DNA of 64,000 nucleotides, taken from Pseudomonas sp. GTDB taxonomy: Bacteria > Pseudomonadota > Gammaproteobacteria > Pseudomonadales > Pseudomonadaceae. Location: NCBI RefSeq assembly GCF_030690725.1, contig NZ_JAUYGD010000029.1, forward strand, positions 1-64,000. Direction: 5' to 3'. Each line of letters starts with the position of its first letter. Position 1 is the first letter of the stretch. Below the pieces are notes generated by a model that did not search any database, was not told the DNA's origin, and saw only the letters and a program-made list of their open reading frames with translations. Positions 10,171 through 18,678 of the stretch are shown here, in pieces. Both the position numbers and the translations under genes were made by a program.

Positions 10171-11367
10171 ATGAATGAGCACGACATCAGCCGCAGCGAT
10201 ACACCGGAAAAACCGGTACTGAATATCGGCTTTATGGCCCTCACAGACGCCGCATCGGTCATCGTGGCCGCCACCCAGGGCTTCGCCGAGAAGCATGGCC
10301 TGACCCTCAACCTGCAGCGCCAGGCCTCCTGGGCCACCTTGCGCGACAAACTGCTGAGCGGCGAGCTGGATGCAGCCCACAACCTCTACGGGCTGATTTA
10401 TGGCGTGCAGCTGGGCCTGGGCGGTGCGCCAGCCACCGATATGGCGGTGCTGATGGGCCTTAACCAGAACGGCCAGAGCATCAACCTGTCGCCCGCCTTG
10501 CAAGCAGCGGGCGTGAGCACTGGCAGCGCATTAGCGCAACGCGCGCACCAGTCTGGCGCAAAACTGACCTTCGCCCAGACCTTCCCCACCGGCACCCACG
10601 CCATGTGGCTGAATTACTGGCTGGCCAGCCAGGGCATTCACCCGCTGAGCGATGTCGAAAGCGTTGTCGTACCGCCACCGCAGATGCTCGCGCACCTCAA
10701 GGCCCGGCGTATCGACGGCTTCTGCGTCGGCGAGCCCTGGAGCGCCCAGGCAGTGGATGAACAGATGGGCTGCACCCTGACCACCAGCCAGGCGATCTGG
10801 CCCGACCACCCGGAAAAAGTCCTGGGTTGTACCCGTGAATTTGCCGAACAGCACCCCAACAGCGCCCGCGCCCTAATTATGGCGGTGCTGGAAGCCAGCC
10901 GGTTTATTGATGAAAGCGAAGAAAACCAGCGCAGCACGGCGCAACTGCTTAGCGGCAGCGAGTATGTCGATGCACCGCTGTCGGCGATCCAGCCGCGTTT
11001 CCTCGGCCAGTACCAGGACGGCCTCGGCCACGCCTGGCAGGACGCCCATCCGCTGCGCTTCCACGCTGGCGGCGCAGTCAACCAGCCCTACCTGTCCGAC
11101 GGCATGTGGTTTATGACCCAGTTCCGCCGCTGGGGGCTGCTGCGTGACGACCCCGACTATCTGGCCATCGCTCGCCAGGTGCAACAACTCGACCTCTACC
11201 GCCAGGCTGCCGAAGCCCTCGGAATCGACGTACCCGGCGAGATGCGCAGCAGTCAGTTGCTTGATGGCCAGGTCTGGGATGGCAGCGACCCGGCCGGCTA
11301 CGCACGCAGCTTTGCCCTGCAGGCCCTGGCCGATGCGCCCCTCAGCGCCCAACAGGAGAGCCGCTAA
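10171..11367 (+). CDS. nasS: Nitrate sensor NasS
   Basis: NasS is a cytoplasmic protein with the fold of nitrate-binding NrtA proteins. Without nitrate or nitrite it holds NasT; ligand binding frees NasT to antiterminate. The 398-aa sequence closely resembles the NrtA encoded at 14.8 kb (shared blocks LNQNGQ, FAQTFPTGTHAMWL, FCVGEPW, WPDHPEKVLG, SDGMWFMTQFRRWG) but lacks a signal peptide, which separates sensor from transporter. The start MNEHDIS has AGGAA upstream. nasT follows one base after the stop. Confidence 0.93.
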   Translation: MNEHDISRSDTPEKPVLNIGFMALTDAASVIVAATQGFAEKHGLTLNLQRQASWATLRDKLLSGELDAAHNLYGLIYGVQLGLGGAPATDMAVLMGLNQNGQSINLSPALQAAGVSTGSALAQRAHQSGAKLTFAQTFPTGTHAMWLNYWLASQGIHPLSDVESVVVPPPQMLAHLKARRIDGFCVGEPWSAQAVDEQMGCTLTTSQAIWPDHPEKVLGCTREFAEQHPNSARALIMAVLEASRFIDESEENQRSTAQLLSGSEYVDAPLSAIQPRFLGQYQDGLGHAWQDAHPLRFHAGGAVNQPYLSDGMWFMTQFRRWGLLRDDPDYLAIARQVQQLDLYRQAAEALGIDVPGEMRSSQLLDGQVWDGSDPAGYARSFALQALADAPLSAQQESR

Positions 11368-11368
11368 C

Positions 11369-11947
11369 ATGCTGCGCATCCTGCTGATTAACGACACCGC
11401 CAAAAAGGTCGGCCGCCTGAAAACCGCCCTGACCGAGGCCGGCTTCGAGGTAATCGACGAATCCGGATTGACCATCGACTTGCCGGAACGGGTCGAGGCG
11501 GTACGCCCTGACGTGATCCTGATCGACACCGAATCACCGAGCCGCGACGTGATGGAACAGGTGGTGCTGGTCAGCCGTGACCAGCCACGACCGATTGTCA
11601 TGTTCACCGACGAGCACGACCCCGGCGTGATGCGCCAGGCGATTCAGAGCGGCGTCAGCGCCTATATCGTCGAGGGCATCCACGCCCAGCGCCTGCAGCC
11701 GATTCTCGACGTGGCCATGGCCCGCTTCGAGAGCGATCAGGCGCTGCGCGCGCAGCTGCAGGCACGCGATGCCCAGCTGGCCGAACGCAAGCGCATCGAA
11801 CTGGCCAAGGGCCTGCTGATGAAGATGAAAAGCTGCGACGAAGAACAGGCCTACACCCTGATGCGCCGTCAGGCCATGAGCCGCCAGCAGAAGCTGGCGC
11901 AGGTGGCCGAGCAGATCATCGCCATGCACGACATGCTCGGCGGCTAA
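11369..11947 (+). CDS. nasT: ANTAR-domain transcription antiterminator NasT
   Basis: NasT (192 aa) has an N-terminal receiver-like domain (MLRILLINDTAKKVGRL) and a C-terminal ANTAR helical domain (ERKRIELAKGLLMKMKSCDE, then AYTLMRRQAMSRQQKLAQVA) that binds paired hexaloop hairpins in leader RNAs and prevents termination. AGGAG precedes the ATG. The gene is in an operon with nasS. Likely targets visible in this window are the leaders of nasST, nrtABC, nasA and cobA. Confidence 0.95.
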   Translation: MLRILLINDTAKKVGRLKTALTEAGFEVIDESGLTIDLPERVEAVRPDVILIDTESPSRDVMEQVVLVSRDQPRPIVMFTDEHDPGVMRQAIQSGVSAYIVEGIHAQRLQPILDVAMARFESDQALRAQLQARDAQLAERKRIELAKGLLMKMKSCDEEQAYTLMRRQAMSRQQKLAQVAEQIIAMHDMLGG

Positions 11948-11958
11948 CCACCGCGCCT

Positions 11959-12009
11959 GTAGCCCGGATGCAATCCGGGGATTGCGCCCCCGGATTGCAT
12001 CCGGGCTAC
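11959..12009. repeat. REP-like palindrome after nasT
   Basis: 20-bp arms at 11959-11978 and 11990-12009 (beginning GTAGCCCGGATGCAATCCGG) are perfect inverted copies around 11 nt. Palindromes starting GTAGCCCGGATG are common intergenic repeats in Pseudomonas and relatives. No T-run follows. Confidence 0.75.
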
Positions 12010-12155
12010 GACCTACCAACCTACGGCTGTACTGCCGAGTTTCACGGCAACTGCTCTAGACAGGACCACTGCGCCCCGCTTATCTTCGCCGCCTGGCCAG
12101 CGCACTGGCCAACGTCGCTCGGACGGTTCCGGGCGCTTACGTATCCGAGGAAAGC

Positions 12156-13382
12156 ATGGCTGACCAAGCTTCGCGCCGCTTTGCGCGCATTGATCGACTC
12201 CCCCCCTACGTTTTCAATATCACCGCCGAACTGAAGATGGCCGCGCGTCGCCGTGGCGAAGACATCATCGACTTCAGCATGGGCAACCCGGATGGCCCCA
12301 CGCCGCCGCATATCGTCGAGAAGCTGGTGCAGGTCGCCCAGCGCGAAGACACCCACGGCTACTCCACCTCACGCGGCATTCCGCGCCTGCGCCGGGCCAT
12401 TTCGCGCTGGTACAAGGACCGTTACGAGGTCGAGATCGATCCGGAAAGCGAAGCCATCGTCACCATCGGCTCCAAGGAAGGCCTGGCGCACCTGATGCTG
12501 GCCACCCTGGACCATGGCGACACCGTGCTGGTGCCCAACCCCAGCTACCCGATTCATATCTACGGCGCGGTAATCGCTGGCGCCCAGGTACGTTCGGTGC
12601 CGCTGATTCCCGGCGTGGACTTCTTCGCCGAGCTGGAGCGGGCGATTCGCGAATCGATCCCCAAGCCGAAGATGTTGATCCTCGGCTTCCCCTCCAACCC
12701 CACCGCACAGTGCGTGGAGCTGGATTTCTTCGAGCGCGTGGTGGCCCTGGCCAAGCAATATGACGTGCTGGTGATTCACGACCTGGCCTACGCCGATATC
12801 GTCTACGACGGCTGGAAAGCCCCGTCGATCATGCAGGTGCCGGGCGCCAAGGACATTGCCGTGGAGTTCTTCACCTTGTCGAAGAGCTACAACATGGCCG
12901 GCTGGCGCATCGGCTTTATGGTCGGCAACAAAGAGCTGGTCAGCGCCCTGGCGCGGATCAAAAGCTATCACGACTACGGCACCTTCACCCCGCTGCAGGT
13001 GGCGGCAATTGCCGCACTGGAAGGTGATCAACAATGCGTGCGCGATATCGCCGAGCAATACCGCCAGCGCCGCAACCTGCTGGTTAAAGGCCTGCACGAG
13101 CTGGGCTGGATGGTCGAAAACCCGAAAGCCTCGATGTACGTCTGGGCGAAGATTCCTGAGCAGTACGCCCAGCTCGGTTCGCTGGAGTTCGCCAAGAAGC
13201 TGCTGCTGGAAGCCAAGGTCTGCGTCTCCCCGGGTATCGGCTTTGGTGATTACGGTGATGATCATGTGCGTTTTGCCCTGATCGAAAACCAGGACCGCAC
13301 CCGTCAGGCGATTCGCGGGATCAAGACGATGTTCCGCGCCGATGGCTTGTTACCCGGCAAGAAGGCCAAAGCCGACGAGTAA
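12156..13382 (+). CDS. alaC: Alanine transaminase (AlaC-type aminotransferase)
   Basis: This fold-type I PLP-dependent aminotransferase (408 aa) most resembles AlaC, a glutamate-pyruvate transaminase for alanine synthesis. The PLP lysine is in [17 protein letters not shown], with [11 protein letters not shown] (the substrate-binding NPT) and [13 protein letters not shown] as further family blocks; the N terminus [13 protein letters not shown] is typical of the AlaC group. The ATG at 12156 has GAGGAAAG upstream. Close homologues are sometimes labelled aspartate or LL-diaminopimelate transaminase, so the substrate is inferred. Confidence 0.88.
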   Translation: MADQASRRFARIDRLPPYVFNITAELKMAARRRGEDIIDFSMGNPDGPTPPHIVEKLVQVAQREDTHGYSTSRGIPRLRRAISRWYKDRYEVEIDPESEAIVTIGSKEGLAHLMLATLDHGDTVLVPNPSYPIHIYGAVIAGAQVRSVPLIPGVDFFAELERAIRESIPKPKMLILGFPSNPTAQCVELDFFERVVALAKQYDVLVIHDLAYADIVYDGWKAPSIMQVPGAKDIAVEFFTLSKSYNMAGWRIGFMVGNKELVSALARIKSYHDYGTFTPLQVAAIAALEGDQQCVRDIAEQYRQRRNLLVKGLHELGWMVENPKASMYVWAKIPEQYAQLGSLEFAKKLLLEAKVCVSPGIGFGDYGDDHVRFALIENQDRTRQAIRGIKTMFRADGLLPGKKAKADE

Positions 13383-13389
13383 ACAAACA

Positions 13390-13416
13390 GAGGGCACCTT
13401 AGGGTGCCCTCTTTCG
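13390..13416. terminator. Terminator between alaC and the lipoprotein gene
   Basis: AGAGGGCACC-tta-GGGTGCCCTCT hairpin followed by TTTCGTTT; it lies between convergent genes. Confidence 0.85.
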
Positions 13417-13418
13417 TT

Positions 13419-13811
13419 TCAACCGGAGTAATCCAGCACCGTCCAAACCCGGGTAAGACCATCGGTAATTACGCAGCCGCTCTGCCCGAGTTGATTATTG
13501 CTGTGCAGCGACATCAGGTTGGTCATGCCATCTGCCGCATCCGAGCGCTCGCTCAGCCACTGCACACGGCCGCAGTTGGCCGTTTCGATCACATAACTGG
13601 CCGCCACGGCAGAGCTCTCGCTGGGCAGCCTGATCACATCCACCACCGTGCCCTGCTCTTCTACGCGCTTGCCGTCGGATACCAGCACGGCCCAGGCCTG
13701 GCCGTTCTCGATCACCAGGTAGGTGCCATTGGCCCTCGGTTGATCAAGCTGCGGTTGCGCACAACCGGCCAAAAGACCCAACAGCACAATTGTCATCAGC
13801 ATCTGTTGCAT
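13419..13811 (-). CDS. Small hypothetical lipoprotein
   Basis: The 130-aa product begins MQQMLMTIVLLGLLAGCAQPQ, a type II signal peptide with lipobox LAGC, so it should be lipidated at that cysteine and sit in the envelope. Two later cysteines (ETANCGRV and QSGCVIT) could form a disulfide. The start is picked for GAGGAG ten bases upstream and because it places the hydrophobic segment at the N terminus. I recognise no family. Confidence 0.75.
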   Translation of the reverse strand: MQQMLMTIVLLGLLAGCAQPQLDQPRANGTYLVIENGQAWAVLVSDGKRVEEQGTVVDVIRLPSESSAVAASYVIETANCGRVQWLSERSDAADGMTNLMSLHSNNQLGQSGCVITDGLTRVWTVLDYSG

Positions 13812-14022
13812 TGTTAGTGACTCCTCTGCAGTGCCTGTGGCCATTGGCTTTGCGGGCAGATGGCGCGAGTGATCGAGTAGGTGCCGGTTAGGGCCTTGGG
13901 CTTACTATTATCGAATACTGTTTATTTGTACAGTGTTTTTCGATTACCCTTGGTCATGCCATCCAGCCAACCATGTCGCCCGGCAGATCGGGCCCATACA
14001 AGGCGTTAACAGGAGTACCCAG

Positions 14023-14340
14023 ATGCTCGACGTACTGCAGCTGAAACACAGCGTAAACCGCATGCACCTGGACAAAGTCCGGGCCACCGTCAATGAATTG
14101 CAACTTGAAGGCATCGTCACCGAGGGCAAGACGCCGTTTTCCCGGGTGCACTTCAATACCTGTTTTGCTGAGATCGAGGCACTGCTGCAGCGCGCCGGTT
14201 ATCACCGCCAGCTAGATGTGGTTGGCTACCAGGGCCAGGCCTATGCCATGTTCGACCCCTCGCGCTGGGAGGCGGTGGAAGTGCTGCGCTGGCTCAAGGA
14301 GTTTGTCGAGGAAGCCCAGGGCAAAACGCTGTCGCGCTAG
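14023..14340 (+). CDS. Small hypothetical cytoplasmic protein
   Basis: The 105-aa protein has no signal or membrane segment. It begins MLDVLQLKHSVNRMHLDKVR and has a charged helical C terminus (WLKEFVEEAQGK). The start has a good AGGAG at 14011. It looks like a conserved Pseudomonas protein but I do not recognise a family. It sits upstream of the nrt regulatory region and has its own start signals, so it is not obviously part of that unit. Confidence 0.65.
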   Translation: MLDVLQLKHSVNRMHLDKVRATVNELQLEGIVTEGKTPFSRVHFNTCFAEIEALLQRAGYHRQLDVVGYQGQAYAMFDPSRWEAVEVLRWLKEFVEEAQGKTLSR

Positions 14341-14516
14341 GCCACTGACACGCACCAACACCTGGGCTCGCCCAGCACCAAGGCGAAGCAAAAGCGCTCA
14401 ACTGCAGTTCGGCCATGCACAGCATTGGCTCAATAAGCTGGCTGAGAGCGCTGCTGATCTGCGGCATGGCGCACCGTGGCGCCAAGAAAGCCCTATTCAA
14501 GTCAACATTCAATACT

Positions 14517-14550
14517 GCGCTTAAGCCTATGATTTATAGCGCTTAAGCCT
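14517..14550. promoter_or_regulatory. Direct repeats GCGCTTAAGCCT upstream of nrtA
   Basis: Identical 12-mers at 14517-14528 and 14539-14550 lie 22 bp apart (two helical turns), each containing the palindrome GCTTAAGC. They sit about 75 bp upstream of the sigma-54 promoter in a 446-bp gap without genes. A weak NtrC-like TGCAC-n6-TGG lies at 14416-14428. The repeat pair looks like an operator for an unidentified dimeric regulator. Confidence 0.4.
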
Positions 14551-14621
14551 GCCAACCTAAGGCTCGTTCGAGCCGTCTTCAGCGCGCCACGACAGCGGCT
14601 AACTGTGGTGCTGCAGCAAAA

Positions 14622-14639
14622 CTGGCAAGCCCCTTGCAA
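14622..14639 (+). promoter_or_regulatory. Sigma-54 promoter of nrtABC
   Basis: CTGGCAAGCCCCTTGCAA has GG at 14624-14625 and GC at 14636-14637 with the required 10 bp between them. Start of transcription is expected near 14649. Confidence 0.7.
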
Positions 14640-14648
14640 TTGTCCTCA

Positions 14649-14751
14649 CAAGATTCCTGCGCAGCCCACCAACGGCGGTGAGCCGCGGATCACGGACAAC
14701 GGCGTCCGTCAGGTCCCCTCCTTAGAGGTGGCCTGGCGTACGCCGTTTTTT
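14649..14751 (+). ncRNA. Candidate NasT-responsive leader of nrtABC
   Basis: The hairpin CACC-AACGGC-GGTG (14667-14680) has a hexaloop with A1 and G4, like the loops before nasS, nasA and cobA. Downstream, AACGGCGT (14698-14705) pairs with ACGCCGTT (14740-14747) over an inner CAGG/CCTG stem and ends in a T-run, forming an intrinsic terminator before the nrtA start. NasT binding would let transcription through. Confidence 0.65.
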
Positions 14752-14787
14752 GTTTCAGCCGTTTTATCGGCCAGAAAGGACAGACCT

Positions 14788-16071
14788 ATGACTGATCGTG
14801 ATTCGAAGCACCCAAGCCTGCACAGCCGCCGTAATTTCCTGAAAACCTCGATTGCCGTCGCCGGCACCGTCGGCGGTGTCGCCGCCCTTGGTCTTAGCGC
14901 ACCCGCCTCGCTGCGTAGCGTAGCTTGGGCCGCCGGTTCCGATGCACCAGAAAAAGCGACGCTGAAAGTCGGCTTTATCCCGCTGACTGACTGCGCCTCG
15001 GTAGTAGTCGCCGCCACCCAGGGTTTTGGCGAGAAATACGGTCTGACCATCACCCCGAGCAAGGAAGCCTCCTGGGCCGGTGTGCGCGACAAACTGAATA
15101 CCGGCGAGCTGGATGCCGCCCACGTGCTGTACGGCATGATGTACGGCGCACAGCTGGGTATCGCCGGGCCGCAGAAGGATATGGCCGTACTGATGGGGCT
15201 GAACCAGAACGGCCAGGCCATCACCCTCTCCAAACAGCTCAAGGAAGCGGGCGTTACCAACGGTGCGCAACTGGCCGAGCATGTGAAAAAAGGCGGTAAT
15301 CCGCTGACCTTCGCCCAGACCTTCCCCACCGGCACCCACGCCATGTGGCTGTATTACTGGTTGGCAAGCCTGGGCATCAACCCGATGAGCGATGTGAAAA
15401 CCATCGTCGTGCCGCCACCGCAAATGGTCGCCAATATGCGCGTCGGCAATATGGACGGCTTCTGCGTCGGCGAGCCTTGGGGCGCGCGGGCGATTGCCGA
15501 CAAAATTGGCTTCACCGCCGTCACTACCCAGCAAATCTGGCCGGATCACCCAGAAAAAGTCCTCGGCACCACCCGCGCTTTTATCGAGCAATACCCCAAC
15601 GCGGCCCGCGCACTGATCATGGCCGTGCTGGAAGCCAGTCAGTTTATCGAGGCCAGCGAGGAAAACCGCAAGAGCACGGCCAAGCTGATTTCCGGCAAGG
15701 CTTACGTCAATGCGCCGGTCAAGGTGATCGAGCCACGCTTCCTCAGCCATTACGAGGACGGCCTGGGCAACAGCTGGAAGGACGACCACGCCATGGCCTT
15801 CTGCAAGAACGGCACGGTGAACTTCCCGTATCACTCCGACGGCATGTGGTTTATGACCCAGTTCAAGCGTTGGGGCCTGATCAAGGAAGACCCGAACTAC
15901 GCCGCTGTAGCTGCCGGGGTCAACCAGGTGGCGCTATTCAAGGAAGCCGCCAGTGCGCTGAACATCCCTGTGCCGACCAGCTCGCTGCGTAGCAGCACGC
16001 TGATCGACGGCAACGTGTGGAATGGCTCCGACCCGGCTGCCTACGCCAACTCCTTTGCGATTAAAGCCTGA
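14788..16071 (+). CDS. nrtA: Nitrate ABC transporter substrate-binding protein
   Basis: NrtA (427 aa) captures nitrate in the periplasm for the adjacent permease. It starts with a twin-arginine signal, SRRNFLKTSIAVAG, ending near SVAWAAGS, so it is probably exported folded by Tat. The mature part has the NrtA/NasS/CmpA family blocks (CASVVVAATQGFGEKYGL, FAQTFPTGTHAMWLYYWLA, GFCVGEPWGARA). The start is the ATG after AGAAAGGACAG; the frame is open upstream but that is leader RNA. First gene of nrtA-nrtB-nrtD. Confidence 0.93.
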   Translation: MTDRDSKHPSLHSRRNFLKTSIAVAGTVGGVAALGLSAPASLRSVAWAAGSDAPEKATLKVGFIPLTDCASVVVAATQGFGEKYGLTITPSKEASWAGVRDKLNTGELDAAHVLYGMMYGAQLGIAGPQKDMAVLMGLNQNGQAITLSKQLKEAGVTNGAQLAEHVKKGGNPLTFAQTFPTGTHAMWLYYWLASLGINPMSDVKTIVVPPPQMVANMRVGNMDGFCVGEPWGARAIADKIGFTAVTTQQIWPDHPEKVLGTTRAFIEQYPNAARALIMAVLEASQFIEASEENRKSTAKLISGKAYVNAPVKVIEPRFLSHYEDGLGNSWKDDHAMAFCKNGTVNFPYHSDGMWFMTQFKRWGLIKEDPNYAAVAAGVNQVALFKEAASALNIPVPTSSLRSSTLIDGNVWNGSDPAAYANSFAIKA

Positions 16072-16085
16072 TTGGGAGGTTCGTG

Positions 16086-16937
16086 ATGAACGCACCACTG
16101 AAAACCCCATTGCCGTTAGCTGCGCCGATCAGCAAAGCGCCACGCCTGGTTCTGCCAGGCGTGGCGGCGCTGACCAGCCTGCTCAAGGCGGTTGTGCCGC
16201 CATTGCTCGGCATCCTGCTGTTTATCGGCGTGTGGGCGCTGATTGCGACCAAGAGCGAGGGTCTGCCTGGCCCAGTCAGTACCTGGGCGGCGGCGCTGGA
16301 ACTGTTTGCCAACCCGTTCTATGACAACGGCCCGAATGACATGGGCATCGGCTGGAACATCCTGCATTCGCTGGGCCGCGTCGGTATCGGCTTTGGCCTG
16401 GCAGGGCTGGTGGGCATTCCGCTGGGTTTTGCCATCGGCCGCTTTGCCTTCTTGGCCGGCATGCTCTCGCCGATTATTAGCCTGCTGCGCCCAGTGTCGC
16501 CGCTGGCCTGGCTGCCCATCGGTCTGCTGGTGTTCGAAGCCGCTGGTCCTGCCTCAATCTGGGTGATCTTTATCAGCTCGATCTGGCCGATCATCCTCAA
16601 CACCGCTGCTGGCGTGGCCAGCGTGCCGCAGGATTACCTAAACGTGGCGCGGGTGCTCAAGCTGTCAGAGTTCAAGGTGCTCACGCGCATTCTATTTCCC
16701 GCCGTACTGCCGCACCTGATGACCGGCATCCGTCTGGCCATTGGCGTGGCCTGGCTGGTGATCGTCGCCGCCGAGATGCTTACAGGCGGCACAGGCCTGG
16801 GCTTCTGGGTGTGGGATGAGTGGAACAACCTCAACGTCGAACACATCCTGATCGCCATCATCATCGTCGGCCTGGTCGGCCTGGCTCTGGAGCAACTGCT
16901 GTTGCTGCTGGCCAAACGTTTCGACTACGCCAGTTAA
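16086..16937 (+). CDS. nrtB: Nitrate ABC transporter permease
   Basis: This is an inner-membrane permease of the NrtB/SsuC family (283 aa). The hydrophobic profile suggests six or so transmembrane helices, beginning at LLKAVVPPLLGILLFIGVWAL. The cytoplasmic coupling loop is seen around EFKVLTRILFPAVLPHLMTGIRLAIG. A strong GGGAGG lies upstream, and ATG at 16086 is preferred to the GTG one codon earlier. It lies 14 bp after nrtA and 39 bp before the ATPase gene. Confidence 0.93.
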   Translation: MNAPLKTPLPLAAPISKAPRLVLPGVAALTSLLKAVVPPLLGILLFIGVWALIATKSEGLPGPVSTWAAALELFANPFYDNGPNDMGIGWNILHSLGRVGIGFGLAGLVGIPLGFAIGRFAFLAGMLSPIISLLRPVSPLAWLPIGLLVFEAAGPASIWVIFISSIWPIILNTAAGVASVPQDYLNVARVLKLSEFKVLTRILFPAVLPHLMTGIRLAIGVAWLVIVAAEMLTGGTGLGFWVWDEWNNLNVEHILIAIIIVGLVGLALEQLLLLLAKRFDYAS

Positions 16938-16976
16938 AGCAGGCCAGCTGATTACGCCAGTTTAAGGAGCCGCAAC

Positions 16977-17768
16977 ATGGATAAATTCGTGGAGCTGACC
17001 CAGGTCGGCAAGCATTTCGACACCAAGAAAGGCCGCTTCCAGGCCCTCACCGACGTCAATCTGAGCATTGCCAAGGGTGAGTTCGTCACCCTGATCGGCC
17101 ACTCGGGTTGTGGCAAATCCACCGTGCTCAACCTGATCGCCGGCCTGCTCGAGGCCAGTGAAGGCGGCCTGATCTGCAACGGCCGCGAGATCGATGGCCC
17201 TGGTCCTGAGCGCGGCGTGGTGTTCCAGAACCACAGCCTGTTGCCCTGGATGACCTGCTACGGCAACGTCTACCTGGCGGTGGAAAAGGTCTTCGCCGGC
17301 AAGGAAAGCAAGGCCCAGCTCAAGGAGCGCACCGAAGCAGCGCTGGCCATGGTTGGCCTGAGCCACGCCACCTACAAGCACCCCAATGAAATCTCCGGTG
17401 GCATGAAACAACGCGTCGGCATCGCCCGCGCCCTGGCCATGCAGCCCAAGGTACTGCTGATGGACGAACCTTTCGGTGCGCTGGATGCTCTGACCCGCGC
17501 GCACCTGCAGGACGAGTTGCTGCGCATCGTCGGCGAAACCCACAGCACGGTGGTGATGGTGACCCATGATGTCGATGAGGCCGTGCTGCTGTCTGATCGC
17601 ATCGTGATGATGACCAACGGCCCGGCGGCGACCGTGGGCGATATCGTCAAGGTCGAGCTGGCGCGTCCACGGGATCGCCTGGCCCTGGCCAATGACCCGC
17701 AGTACCACGCCTACCGCACTGCCGTGTTGGAGTTTCTCTACCAGCGTCAGCAACGCCCGGCTGCATAA
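16977..17768 (+). CDS. nrtD: Nitrate ABC transporter ATP-binding protein
   Basis: The 263-aa ATPase energises nitrate import with NrtA and NrtB. Walker A is GHSGCGKST, the Q-loop is VVFQNHSLLPWM, the ABC signature is ISGGMKQR, Walker B is VLLMDEPFGALD and the switch histidine is in MVTHDVDEA. It is a single short ATPase without the NrtA-like regulatory extension seen in cyanobacterial NrtC. AAGGAG lies at the right spacing. This is the last gene of the unit; a GC-rich inverted repeat follows. Confidence 0.93.
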   Translation: MDKFVELTQVGKHFDTKKGRFQALTDVNLSIAKGEFVTLIGHSGCGKSTVLNLIAGLLEASEGGLICNGREIDGPGPERGVVFQNHSLLPWMTCYGNVYLAVEKVFAGKESKAQLKERTEAALAMVGLSHATYKHPNEISGGMKQRVGIARALAMQPKVLLMDEPFGALDALTRAHLQDELLRIVGETHSTVVMVTHDVDEAVLLSDRIVMMTNGPAATVGDIVKVELARPRDRLALANDPQYHAYRTAVLEFLYQRQQRPAA

Positions 17769-17780
17769 GGCACGGTTTTG

Positions 17781-17816
17781 CCCGTCGCGTTCGCCGCTCT
17801 GGCCGGACGCGACGGG
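17781..17816. repeat. 10-bp inverted repeat after the nrt operon
   Basis: CCCGTCGCGT (17781-17790) and ACGCGACGGG (17807-17816) are perfect inverted copies. There is no T-run, so a Rho-independent terminator is not supported; it may stabilise the 3' end of the nrt mRNA. Confidence 0.55.
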
Positions 17817-17907
17817 TAAAGGTGCTTAGCCGCCGATCAGGCTGATTGAACTTCACCCAGCGATATTCACCGAACAGGAGCCAGCCCCTCTTCTCTAAGG
17901 ATCACCT

Positions 17908-18597
17908 GTGCTCGACCTCACCACATGGAATCTCTCCGTGCCCAGCGCGCCCGCGCCCAGCACCATCAGCACCGCCCGCCTGAACAACGGCTACAGCAGC
18001 CAGTATTTCCGCCGCAACGCCGACGACAGCGTGACCTTCTGGGTGCCGGTCAACGGCTCGCGCACCGCCGACGCCCGCTACCCACGCAGTGAACTGCGCG
18101 AGACCCAGGCCGATGGCAGCCTGAGCAACTGGTATCACGCCAGCGCCGACAACTACCTGAGCGCGGTGTTGACGGTCAATCAGGTGCCGAGCCAGAACAA
18201 GATCGTGATCGCCCAGGTACACAGCAAGGACGAACCCGGCAGCAACAACGACCCCCTGCTGAAATTGCAGTACCACTATCTGCGCGGCGTCGGCCGCCTC
18301 GAACTGCTGCTGCGCAAGCGCCCGGGCGACAGCGGCGTACAAAACATTCTGCTGGCGGAGAATATCCAGCTGAATCAGCGCTTCAGCTACGAGCTGCGCA
18401 TCACCCCAAATGGCAAGCTCGGCGTCAAAGTCACCAGCAGCCATGGTGATAATGGTTCGTTTTACCAGCAACTGAGCGGATACTGGAGCACGCAACTGCT
18501 CTACTTCAAAGCCGGCGCCTACGTTCAGGACAACTACGGCCCCAGCACCGAAGGTGCGCGGGTGACCTTCTACTGGCTTAACAGCCTGCACCGTTAA
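17908..18597 (+). CDS. PL7-family alginate lyase-like protein
   Basis: The 229-aa protein is a stand-alone polysaccharide lyase family 7 (alginate lyase 2) beta-jelly roll, which cleaves alginate by beta-elimination. Family motifs are RSELRET, the catalytic-type QVHSKDE (Q-x-H) and YFKAGAYVQDN. No signal peptide is seen: the sequence starts straight into MLDLTTWNLSVP, so export is unclear. The start is GTG with AAGGA eight bases upstream; there is no extension that would add a signal. Located between nrt genes and a membrane sulfatase-like gene; from memory P. aeruginosa has a PL7 gene at the same place. Confidence 0.88.
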   Translation: MLDLTTWNLSVPSAPAPSTISTARLNNGYSSQYFRRNADDSVTFWVPVNGSRTADARYPRSELRETQADGSLSNWYHASADNYLSAVLTVNQVPSQNKIVIAQVHSKDEPGSNNDPLLKLQYHYLRGVGRLELLLRKRPGDSGVQNILLAENIQLNQRFSYELRITPNGKLGVKVTSSHGDNGSFYQQLSGYWSTQLLYFKAGAYVQDNYGPSTEGARVTFYWLNSLHR

Positions 18598-18610
18598 AAC
18601 ACATCTCCAG

Positions 18611-18628
18611 GTTAAGCCTCGCTTAAGC
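18611..18628 (+). promoter_or_regulatory. PmrA/BasR-like box
   Basis: GTTAAG-CCTCG-CTTAAG fits the PmrA pattern of two TTAA-type half-sites with 11-bp period. A TAGGCT element at 18637-18642 could act as -10. It lies about 50 bp before the start of the membrane sulfatase-like gene. Confidence 0.4.
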
Positions 18629-18678
18629 CAGCAGCATTAGGCTGCAAGGCTTCGTGCATCTCTAATAAGGAACTGTCT

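Noticed and set aside
14681..14697. Second ANTAR-type hexaloop in the nrtA leader
   Set aside because: CCG-n7-CGG can pair, but the loop is seven bases without the A1/G4 pattern, so only one hexaloop is claimed there.
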